Positions 16,263 to 23,468 of a DNA stretch of 52,412 bases are shown piece by piece. Source of the DNA: Hyphomicrobiales bacterium (GTDB taxonomy: Bacteria > Pseudomonadota > Alphaproteobacteria > Rhizobiales > Rhizobiaceae); the NCBI GenBank assembly GCA_900466475.1, contig UBMI01000018.1:187721-240132 (forward strand), in the 5' to 3' direction. Within the stretch, counting starts at the first letter, position 1, and each line of letters starts with the position of its first letter. The position numbers and the translations under genes are program-made. The notes below the pieces were generated by a model. That model was not told the DNA's origin. It did no database searches and saw only the letters and a program-made list of their open reading frames with translations.

Positions 16263-17882
16263 TTACTGCTTCACGTAGATCGCGTCGTAATTGATGACGC
16301 GGGTCGGGTCGATGTAGATGTTGTCCGCACCGCCCATGCGCAGCGACTTGGCGACGACACGGCGTTCGTTGATGACGGGAACCCACGGCGCATCAGCCAT
16401 GATGTCGGTGAAGACCTTGCCCCAGGCAGCGATGCGCTCTGCAGACTTGGCCGGATCGGACATGGAGTCGGCCGCAACCGCACGCTTGTCGAGATCGGCG
16501 TTGCAGTACCAGGACCAGTTCCAGCCACCCTGAACCGCACCGGCGCAACCGAGGATCGGGCCGTAGAAGTTGGAAGGATCTGGGAAGTCGGCGATCCAGG
16601 CCATGCCACCCGACCAGATCATCGGCGCTTCGCCTTCCGTACCGCCGGCCGCGATGACATTGGCCTGCGCAAGCGCACGAACCTCAGCCTTCACGCCGAT
16701 CGCTGCGAGATCCTGCTGGATCGCTTGGGCGATACGCGGTTGCGGATCGGTATTGGTGGAATAGAGCACCGTTTCGAATCCATCGGCAAAGCCTGCTTCG
16801 GCAAGCAGCGCCTTCGCCTTGGCGACATCATAGGCATAGCCGGTGAAGGACTTGTCGTAGCCCGGCATCAGTGGCGGCAGCGGCTGGTTGGCGGGCGTTG
16901 CGCGACCGTTTAGGATACGCACGATGCGGTCCTTGTTGATCGCCATGTTGATGGCCTGGCGCACCTTGACGTTGTCGAACGGCTTTACCTTGGTATTGAG
17001 CGTGATGTAGCCCGTGTGCAACTGCTCGCCGTCGACGATCATCCGTGCGCCATCGGCGGAGTTCTTGATTTCCAGGAACTTGGCCGGGGGGATGCCGTCG
17101 CCGGCAATATCGACCTCACCCTTCTGCAGGCGCAGCAGCGCGACAAGCGGCTCCTGGCCGACTTCGACCGTGAAGCTGTCGAGATACGGCATGTTCTTGA
17201 CGAAATAATCCTTGTTACGTTCAAAGACGAGCTTCTGGCCGATTGTCCAATCCTTCAGCACGAAGGTGCCGGAGCCGACGGGCTTCTTGCCGAAATCGCC
17301 ACCGGCCGCTTCGACGGCCTCCTTCGGTACGACCGAGGCGAAGTTGATGGCGAGAACGTGCAGGAAAGTGGCGTCCGGGCGCGAAAGATGAAAGACGACC
17401 GTGCCATCATCCGGCGTCTCGATGCCGGAAAGCGTTTCGGTTTTGCCGCCGGTTTCATCGTCAAAGCCCTGGATCGCACCGAAGAAGCCGGCACCAGGGC
17501 CTTGCGTCTTGGGATTGACGGCACGCTCGATCGAGTACTTTACGTCTGAAGCAACGATTTCGCGGCCGTTGGTGAACTTCACGCCCTTGCGCAGCTTGAA
17601 CGTATAGGTCAGGCCATCGGGCGAAACGGCAAAGCTCTCGGCGAGCGACGGGACGAGGTTCGGCGTGCCGGGCTCGTAATCCATCAGTCGCGAATAGAGG
17701 CTTTTGATCATCGACCAGTTGACCCAGTCATAGCCGATCTGCGGGTCGAGTGTGGTGATGTCATCCTTGTAGGTAACGACGATATCGCCGCCCTGCTTGG
17801 GTGTTTCCTGCGCCTTGGCGGCGATAGGGGCAAGCGCCACCATCGTTGCCATGGTTGTGTGTCGAAGCCAGCGTTTGAACAT
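16263..17882 (-). CDS. ABC transporter substrate-binding protein, family 5 (peptide/nickel type)
   Basis: This 539-residue periplasmic binding protein has a Sec signal peptide ending near AAKAQ (residues 22-26). Family 5 features follow: GDIVVTYKDDITTLDPQIG at the mature N-terminus, LVPSLAESFAVSPDGLTYTFKLRKGVKFTNGR with the SBP_bac_5 core, and VRQAINMAINKDRIVR in the middle. The ATG at 17882 is preceded by AAGGGG; the frame opens earlier without a better start. Family 5 proteins bind peptides, nickel complexes, glycosides and sometimes amides. Given the adjacent amidase and AmiC/AmiR, a short amide or amide-containing compound is the likely ligand, by inference. It lies 25 bases after the DppB-like permease gene. 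Confidence 0.92.
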   Translation of the reverse strand: MFKRWLRHTTMATMVALAPIAAKAQETPKQGGDIVVTYKDDITTLDPQIGYDWVNWSMIKSLYSRLMDYEPGTPNLVPSLAESFAVSPDGLTYTFKLRKGVKFTNGREIVASDVKYSIERAVNPKTQGPGAGFFGAIQGFDDETGGKTETLSGIETPDDGTVVFHLSRPDATFLHVLAINFASVVPKEAVEAAGGDFGKKPVGSGTFVLKDWTIGQKLVFERNKDYFVKNMPYLDSFTVEVGQEPLVALLRLQKGEVDIAGDGIPPAKFLEIKNSADGARMIVDGEQLHTGYITLNTKVKPFDNVKVRQAINMAINKDRIVRILNGRATPANQPLPPLMPGYDKSFTGYAYDVAKAKALLAEAGFADGFETVLYSTNTDPQPRIAQAIQQDLAAIGVKAEVRALAQANVIAAGGTEGEAPMIWSGGMAWIADFPDPSNFYGPILGCAGAVQGGWNWSWYCNADLDKRAVAADSMSDPAKSAERIAAWGKVFTDIMADAPWVPVINERRVVAKSLRMGGADNIYIDPTRVINYDAIYVKQ

Positions 17883-17907
17883 TCGGGTTCCCCTTCTTTG
17901 GTTGCTG

Positions 17908-18828
17908 TCAACGTGTACGGATGCGTGGATCGATAAGCGGGGCCACGAGATCGGCGAGCAGATTGCCGATGACGATGGCAAGTGCTGATGTCAGCGTCAC
18001 GCCCATGATGATCGGAATATCAACCTGCTGGATGGCCTGCCATGCGAGCTGGCCGATACCGGGCCAGCCGTAGACGGCTTCGACCACGACCACGCCGCCC
18101 ATGAACTGCCCGATATCGATGCCGATCATGGCGATGATCGGCAGGATGGCGTTCGGCAGGGCGTGGCGGAAGATGATGCGGCGCGAGGACAGGCCCTTGG
18201 CGCGCGCGGTGCGCACGTAATCCTGATTGAGCACGTCGATCATCGCTGATCGCACCATGCGTGCATACCAGCCGGCGCCAAGGACGCCGAGGGTGGAGGC
18301 TGGCAGCACGACATGGGCGAACGTGCCGTAGCCGCTCATGGGTAGCCATCCGAGCGTTACGGCAAAAACATAGAGAAGCAGCAAGGCCACGACGAATTGC
18401 GGTGCCGAGACGCCCACGAAGGAGGCGGCCATGACAAGCCGGTCGATGAAACCGCCGCGACGGACCGCGGCGAGCGTCCCGAGCGTCAGGCCGAGGGCCA
18501 CTTCCACGAGAATGCCGGCCAGCATGAGCACGAGCGTTGCCGGCAGGCGGGCGGCGATCAGCGTCCAGACCTCGGTCTTCTGTGCATAGGAGCGGCCGAG
18601 ATTGCCGTGCAAGAGGTTGGAGAGATAGGTGCTGAACTGCACGAGCAGCGGCTGGTCAAGGCCGAGTTCATGGCGGATGTTGGCAACAGTTTGCGCCGTG
18701 GCGCTGCGGCCGGCGATCATGCGCGCGGGATCGGCCGGCAGCGCATAGAGCAGCACGAAGGTGATGGCGGCGACGCCAAGAAGAATGAGGGATGCCTGAA
18801 CGAGCCGGCGAAGGATAAGGAAGATCAT
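17908..18828 (-). CDS. ABC transporter permease, DppB type
   Basis: This 306-residue inner-membrane permease has about six hydrophobic helices. Family signs are the N-terminal LRRLVQASLILLGVAAITFVLL, LGLDQPLLVQFSTYLSNLLHGNLGRSY, and the coupling motif region YVRTARAKGLSSRRIIFRHALPNAILPI. It ends in LLADLVAPLIDPRIR, as is standard for DppB proteins. The ATG at 18828 shares one base with the stop of the partner permease gene (TGATG), so the two are translationally coupled; the longer open frame lies within the previous gene. Confidence 0.93.
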   Translation of the reverse strand: MIFLILRRLVQASLILLGVAAITFVLLYALPADPARMIAGRSATAQTVANIRHELGLDQPLLVQFSTYLSNLLHGNLGRSYAQKTEVWTLIAARLPATLVLMLAGILVEVALGLTLGTLAAVRRGGFIDRLVMAASFVGVSAPQFVVALLLLYVFAVTLGWLPMSGYGTFAHVVLPASTLGVLGAGWYARMVRSAMIDVLNQDYVRTARAKGLSSRRIIFRHALPNAILPIIAMIGIDIGQFMGGVVVVEAVYGWPGIGQLAWQAIQQVDIPIIMGVTLTSALAIVIGNLLADLVAPLIDPRIRTR

Positions 18829-19676
18829 CAGCCTCTCCCGCGCTGGGTCGGATCGAGAATGTCGCGCAGCGCATCTCCGACGAGATTGAAGGAGAGTGCC
18901 GTCAGCAGGATGATCGCACCAGGGAAGAAGACGAGCCACGGGGCAGCCTGGAAATAGCTCTGGCTTTCGAAGATGATGTTGCCCCAGGACGGCTGCGGCG
19001 GCTGTACGCCGATGCCGAGGAAAGAAAGCGTTGCCTCCAGCAACACTGTCGTGGCGATGCCGAGCGTGCCCCAGACAATCGCCGTCGGCACCAGATGTGG
19101 CAGAATATGCAGGAAGAGCACGCGCATGTGCCCGGCGCCGAGCGAGCGCTCGGCCATGATGAAATCACGTTCCACCAGTCCGCGCGTCTCGGTATAGACG
19201 ATGCGGGCAACCTGTACCCAGTTGACGAGCGCGATCACCATGGCGACGATCCAAAGGCTCGGCCGCAGCAGCGCGGCAAGCACGATCGCCAGCAGCAACG
19301 CCGGAAATGCCATCATCAGATCGGTGAAGCGCATCAGGATATTGCCGACGATGCCGCGCATGTAGCCGGCGAGGATGCCGATCAAGAGGCCGATCGCAAC
19401 CGCGATGCCGTTGGCGACGAGCCCGATGACGAGCGAAGTGCGCGCACCGAAGAGCATGCGCGAGAAGAGGTCGCGCCCCAGCGTGTCGGTGCCGAGCAGA
19501 TAGGGGCCGCCGGGCGGCAGTGGCGCGCCTTCCAGCGACAATCCGTCGAACATCTGCTCATCGGGATTGAAGGGCGCAATCCAGGGGGCCGCCACCGCAA
19601 GGCCGATGACGATAAGCACGACGACAAGGCCAAAAAGGGCGGTCGGCTGCCTTAAAATGGCTTTCAATACACGCAT
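18828..19676 (-). CDS. ABC transporter permease, DppC type
   Basis: This 282-residue partner permease has the DppC-type N-terminus with one helix followed by a periplasmic loop containing PYLLGTDTLGRDLFSRMLFGARTS, which is diagnostic. The coupling segment is ERDFIMAERSLGAGHMRVLFLHILPHL, and the protein ends with LVGDALRDILDPTQRGRG, the common end of this family. Its start directly abuts the amiR stop codon (TGAATG). It forms a heterodimer with the DppB-like protein. Confidence 0.93.
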   Translation of the reverse strand: MRVLKAILRQPTALFGLVVVLIVIGLAVAAPWIAPFNPDEQMFDGLSLEGAPLPPGGPYLLGTDTLGRDLFSRMLFGARTSLVIGLVANGIAVAIGLLIGILAGYMRGIVGNILMRFTDLMMAFPALLLAIVLAALLRPSLWIVAMVIALVNWVQVARIVYTETRGLVERDFIMAERSLGAGHMRVLFLHILPHLVPTAIVWGTLGIATTVLLEATLSFLGIGVQPPQPSWGNIIFESQSYFQAAPWLVFFPGAIILLTALSFNLVGDALRDILDPTQRGRG

Positions 19677-20258
19677 TCAACCCGCCTCCGGCAGGGGTTC
19701 TATGCCGCCGACGATGAAGGCGGCGATCTGTTCCATCGGCAGGCGGCGACGCATGGCGCAGTTACGCAGGATCGAATAGGCGCGCTCCTCATCGACGGCG
19801 TGCGCCTTCATCAGTTTTTCGACGGCGGCATGTACGAGCGGCCGCAGGCGTATCCGTTCCTCCAGATATTGAAGGCGCTCGGCGACACTCTTGCGCTCCT
19901 GATGAATGGAGACGGCCATGACAAGGGCCGGATAGACCGCGGAGGCTGCAATCGGCTTGGCGATAACGGCGCCGGCACCCTGGCTGAGCGCCCAGGCGAT
20001 ACGGCCCGGCGCTTCCGAGCCGAGCAACGCGACGACGGGGCATGTCGGAGTCCCACCGCTCCAGGGCAGGAGACCATCAAAACCCTGGTCGGCATCGACG
20101 ATGACAAGGTCGGGTACGCCTGCGGCTGAAAGTGGCGCCCACTGCAGCGTGGCCGACAAGCCCAGCAGACGCAGCTGACGGATCAGCCTTTCGGTATTGC
20201 CGTCCTCGCGGTGCAGGACGACGGCATGCCAGCCGGTGAAATTGGGTGTTTGCTTCAT
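19677..20258 (-). CDS. amiR: AmiR-like ANTAR antitermination protein
   Basis: This 193-residue RNA-binding regulator has a pseudo-receiver domain (about residues 8-120; it lacks the normal phosphoacceptor pocket, with DLVIVDADQ in the middle strand), a coiled-coil linker (RKSVAERLQYLEERIRLRP) and a C-terminal ANTAR domain (VEKLMKAHAVDEERAYSILRNCAMRRRLPMEQIAAFI). In Pseudomonas, AmiR binds the amidase leader mRNA and prevents termination when the amide-free complex with AmiC is broken. The ATG at 20258 overlaps the amiC stop by four bases, so the two are made together, as in Pseudomonas. Its likely target is the leader at 21405-21478. Confidence 0.92.
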   Translation of the reverse strand: MKQTPNFTGWHAVVLHREDGNTERLIRQLRLLGLSATLQWAPLSAAGVPDLVIVDADQGFDGLLPWSGGTPTCPVVALLGSEAPGRIAWALSQGAGAVIAKPIAASAVYPALVMAVSIHQERKSVAERLQYLEERIRLRPLVHAAVEKLMKAHAVDEERAYSILRNCAMRRRLPMEQIAAFIVGGIEPLPEAG

Positions 20259-21388
20259 GATACCACCCGCAATCTCGGCGAAGACGCCTTGCTGCGGCCG
20301 GTCAGATAGGGATCGGCGGCGAGCGGCGGGCGCGAGGCGATCACATCGAAGCCGTTCTGAGCGTTGATGCAACCGAGGTGGAAGGGCAGGGCCGCGTGGT
20401 TCGTCTCGCGGTCGATGTTGAGCGCGCCGAAAGGTGTCGCCCAGCTCTTGCCGTACAATTCCCGGCGCACCGCGGAAGGCTCGTCAACCCCGGCCGTTAC
20501 AATCGCATCGACACAGAGCCGCACGGCTGTATAGGCACTGGCAAAGACGCTGGAGATACGGCGCTCGGCACCAAAGTGGGCCACGATCCGCTGCTTGAAT
20601 TCGGCGTTTTCGGATGTCGCGACACTGTCGAAATAGGAGGCGGCACAGAGCTGGCCGGTCGCGGCGCCCGGTACGATATCATCGAGCTCGCATTCCATCA
20701 GGTCGCAGCTGACAACAGGGCAGTTCTCCGGCCGGAAGCCCGGGTCGCGATCGGCAAGCCGCCGGATCGCTTCGTGGAAGGCATAGCTCGACGGCCCGAT
20801 CAGATTGTTGAGGATGAAGCTCGGACGGCGCTGCTCGATATCGGCGACAATGCGCTCGACTGCGGTTTCCTCAAGCGGCAGATAGCGCTCTCCGAGGACC
20901 TCGCCACCGGCATTGGTAGTGAGTTCACGGGCAAGCCGATTCATCTCCCAGCCCCAGACATAATTGGCGCCGACGAGATAGGGCCGGTTGCCGTAGCGTG
21001 GGATCAGGTGCTCGAAAAGCGGCAGGAGATGCTGGTTGGGGCAACCACCGACATAGATGACATTCTCATTCGCCTCGAAACCCTCGTAGGGGCACATGTA
21101 CCAAAGCAGCCCGTCATGTTTTTCGATAAGCGGGATGACCTCCTTGCGGGCGGCCGAGGTAATGGTGCCGACGATATGACGGCAGCCGGCACGCAGCAGA
21201 CGACGGGCACCTTCGAGATAGGCGGCAAGATCAGCTTGCGGATCAAAGAAGACCGGTTCGACCGGCCGACCGCTCGTCGCGGCGAATTCGGCAATCGCGA
21301 ATTCTGCGCCATCGCGTGCGTCGCGCCCCATCGAGCCGTAGGGGCCGGTGGTGGAGTAAAGAATGCCAATTTTCAACGCATCATTCAT
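20255..21388 (-). CDS. amiC: AmiC-like amide sensor (periplasmic-binding-protein fold, cytoplasmic)
   Basis: This 377-residue protein is the amide-responsive negative regulator that sequesters AmiR. It has a type I periplasmic-binding fold without a signal peptide, in keeping with a cytoplasmic sensor. Family features are IGILYSTTGPYGSMGRDARDG at the N-terminus, the ANYVWGWEMNRLARE segment, and SYFDSVATSENAEFKQRI. ABC branched-chain/urea binding proteins share this fold, but those are exported. The ATG at 21388 is preferred over an upstream TTG at 21406; neither has a strong ribosome binding site, and the terminator T run ends 17-22 bases before the ATG. It is the first gene of the amide operon and overlaps amiR. 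Confidence 0.9.
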   Translation of the reverse strand: MNDALKIGILYSTTGPYGSMGRDARDGAEFAIAEFAATSGRPVEPVFFDPQADLAAYLEGARRLLRAGCRHIVGTITSAARKEVIPLIEKHDGLLWYMCPYEGFEANENVIYVGGCPNQHLLPLFEHLIPRYGNRPYLVGANYVWGWEMNRLARELTTNAGGEVLGERYLPLEETAVERIVADIEQRRPSFILNNLIGPSSYAFHEAIRRLADRDPGFRPENCPVVSCDLMECELDDIVPGAATGQLCAASYFDSVATSENAEFKQRIVAHFGAERRISSVFASAYTAVRLCVDAIVTAGVDEPSAVRRELYGKSWATPFGALNIDRETNHAALPFHLGCINAQNGFDVIASRPPLAADPYLTGRSKASSPRLRVVS

Positions 21389-21404
21389 CTGCAAGCCAAA
21401 AACC

Positions 21405-21478
21405 AAAAAACCCCATGAAAGCGTCCCATCCGCGACGGGGCCATCATGGGGCGAAACTGCCCAGCGACTATCGAAGTC
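21405..21478 (-). promoter_or_regulatory. Leader RNA with intrinsic terminator and candidate AmiR/ANTAR hairpins
   Basis: On the minus strand an 8-pair stem CCCCATGA / TCATGGGG (21444-21451 and 21411-21418) encloses a 25-base loop and is followed by six T's (21405-21410), ending just before amiC: an intrinsic terminator in front of the operon. Upstream of it are two small hairpins separated by three bases: GACT-TCGAT-AGTC (21466-21478) and GGGC-AGTTTC-GCCC (21449-21462). The second has a six-base loop starting with A and uses three bases of the terminator stem, so the two structures exclude each other. The A1/G4 hexaloop rule of ANTAR targets is met only in part (A1 yes, G4 no). The terminator is clear; AmiR binding is inferred. 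Confidence 0.7.
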
Positions 21479-21519
21479 ATGTGAGAATGCGGAGCGTTTT
21501 GCCTAATCCGCAGGCTTGA

Positions 21520-21548
21520 ATAAAATACAGGCAATTCAACTTTGTCAA
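21520..21548 (-). promoter_or_regulatory. Sigma-70-type promoter of the amiC operon
   Basis: On the minus strand TTGACA (21543-21548) and TTTTAT (21520-21525) are separated by exactly 17 bases. Transcription would begin near 21513 and give a leader of about 125 bases that contains the terminator hairpin. It is a strong housekeeping-type promoter, consistent with regulation after initiation. Confidence 0.7.
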
Positions 21549-21713
21549 GCGCGCGTCGGGCGAAATACGAGGGGCGACACCGTAAGATCACAACTGCAGG
21601 CCGAAGGCCTGACGATGAAGCTTTTGCGCCGTGCGAGACACCAGCGGGAGTGCTTGCAAAAACATCAACTCAGACGATAGTGTCGATGACGTTTTTTATT
21701 GGGGCGGCATTGA

Positions 21714-23327
21714 ATGAAGGCGCAAATAAAGGTCAATGCCGAAGATATCAATAGGAAGCTCAACCGGCTCGGACCGGGTGATGAGCTTTACCTGAAAAAA
21801 GGCCGTTACTCCGATCCGATAACGATAACAGGTAAACGAGGTTCCGAGGAACGTCCTATATGCATCACCGGTCCGGGAGCAACCCTGGGCTCTGATATGG
21901 ACTTCGACGCCTACCAGGAAACCGCGAACAAACTGGCTGCCGCTCACCAGAAGGGCGGTTCGTTTCCCGGTATCTATTTCATGGCCGACAATGCGGCTTT
22001 GACATTGCGCGATTGCCAATGGGTTATCATCGACGAACTGGTTTTCAGGAACTGCTGGCCGACAGCAATATACCTCGACAATTGCCAGCACATTTTCATA
22101 CGCCGCGTCGATTTCAGGGGAGGATGCATTGCGATCGGTGCGGCCGGCCCCTACACGCGTCACCTGCTCATCGAAAAATGCAGCTGGGTGCAGGATACGA
22201 AAAGCCACGGCGAAGACGACGTTCTGTCGATCAGGGGCAATGGTCACGTTCGTGCCGACTTGTCCCCGACAGACTGCAGGCTTTGGAGCGATATCCTCTG
22301 GAAGCAGGTGCATGGATCTGGCGACGAGGATGGTCCGGTTGATCCGAACGGCGATGCACGTGCCTATGACGGCGATTTCTTCCGAGCCTGGACCATTGCC
22401 GGATATGTCATCATCCGCGACAACGTCATCACAGACGCATTCAACGGCGTTCATTTCTTCAATCAGGCATCGGAGTCCACCAAGGAGGCCTTCGCCCGGA
22501 ATATACTCATCGAAGATAACTGGTTCGTGCGGATAAAGGACAATGCCGTCGAGCCCGAGAATTTCGCATGGAACTGGACGATCCGTCGAAACCAGTTCGT
22601 CGATTGCTACATGCCGTTTTCCTTCGAAATGCAGCGCTCCGGCTATTTTTATGTCTATGGCAATCTTGGCTGGAACATTCACATTCCCGGACCCGAAGGC
22701 GATAAGCATGCCAAGGGCGTACTCTTCAAGTTTCCCGAAAAGCATATTGCGGATGGACCGCATTACGTCTTCAACAATACCTGGCTCCTTCGGGCGCCGA
22801 TTGCCAAGAAGAAGAGATTTGCGAAGCTGGAGCATCGCAACAACCTCATTGGCTATGCGATTGACGCCGATAAATTCAAATGGGACGCTTGTTCTCCATT
22901 CGGATCAGGCTGGAGCTCGGACTTCTGTCCCTTGAGCGAACAGGAAGATCTGCTCCGCTTTGAAGAAAATTGCTTTACCCGTTCCTGGAGGTCTCTTGGC
23001 ATCGTCTTTGACGGCGACGTGATCTCGCACCGGGATTTTCCCGGCCCATTACGGGAGGCGCATTACGATATCGGCGAAAATGCCAGGTATGCGGACGTTC
23101 AATTCCATAATCGGACCATTGGTCTGCCATCCGGATTGAAGATGACCAAGGCTCCGCCGGCAGTAGCTTTCCCGATCGAGTTGCCGGATAAATCGCGCCG
23201 TTTGTTTGCGCCATCCAACTATTGTGTCGGCGCCTGGCAAGAAACCGGCCGGATCGATGTCTTTGATCCGCTATTCGCACTCATATGGCCGACACCAGCG
23301 CAATATTCTGAGGAATGCCAATCCTAG
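21714..23327 (+). CDS. Right-handed parallel beta-helix protein (pectate-lyase-like fold)
   Basis: This 537-residue protein has repeated short hydrophobic strand-turn units, for example ALTLRDCQWVIIDELVFRNC, then AIYLDNCQHIFIRRVDFRGG, HLLIEKCSWVQD, and VIIRDNVITDAFNGVHFFNQ, which are the coils of a beta-helix between about residues 50 and 330. No signal peptide is seen, so export would need another route. GGGGCGG precedes the ATG. The family includes polysaccharide lyases, epimerases and surface adhesins, and no catalytic signature is obvious. The gene stands alone between the divergent amide operon and the convergent glycosidase cluster, and uses more AT-rich codons (ATA, AAT, AAA) than its neighbours, which may indicate transfer. 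Function unknown. Confidence 0.75.
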   Translation: MKAQIKVNAEDINRKLNRLGPGDELYLKKGRYSDPITITGKRGSEERPICITGPGATLGSDMDFDAYQETANKLAAAHQKGGSFPGIYFMADNAALTLRDCQWVIIDELVFRNCWPTAIYLDNCQHIFIRRVDFRGGCIAIGAAGPYTRHLLIEKCSWVQDTKSHGEDDVLSIRGNGHVRADLSPTDCRLWSDILWKQVHGSGDEDGPVDPNGDARAYDGDFFRAWTIAGYVIIRDNVITDAFNGVHFFNQASESTKEAFARNILIEDNWFVRIKDNAVEPENFAWNWTIRRNQFVDCYMPFSFEMQRSGYFYVYGNLGWNIHIPGPEGDKHAKGVLFKFPEKHIADGPHYVFNNTWLLRAPIAKKKRFAKLEHRNNLIGYAIDADKFKWDACSPFGSGWSSDFCPLSEQEDLLRFEENCFTRSWRSLGIVFDGDVISHRDFPGPLREAHYDIGENARYADVQFHNRTIGLPSGLKMTKAPPAVAFPIELPDKSRRLFAPSNYCVGAWQETGRIDVFDPLFALIWPTPAQYSEECQS

Positions 23328-23468
23328 GAAGGCAAGAGCGTAGCGGCGGAAATATCTGCTTTCGAAGCAGGGCGAACAAGATCGACGTCGATATCGCCAG
23401 TCCGCAGCCTGCTGGTCTGATAATCAACGCGTGCCACCAAGAGCTAAGTTCACGCAGAGGCTCGACCT

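Noticed and set aside
21696..22835. A 379-residue minus-strand frame opposite the beta-helix gene
   Set aside because: It looks protein-like in composition, but the plus-strand frame shows regular beta-helix coils and a ribosome binding site, so the coding strand is plus.
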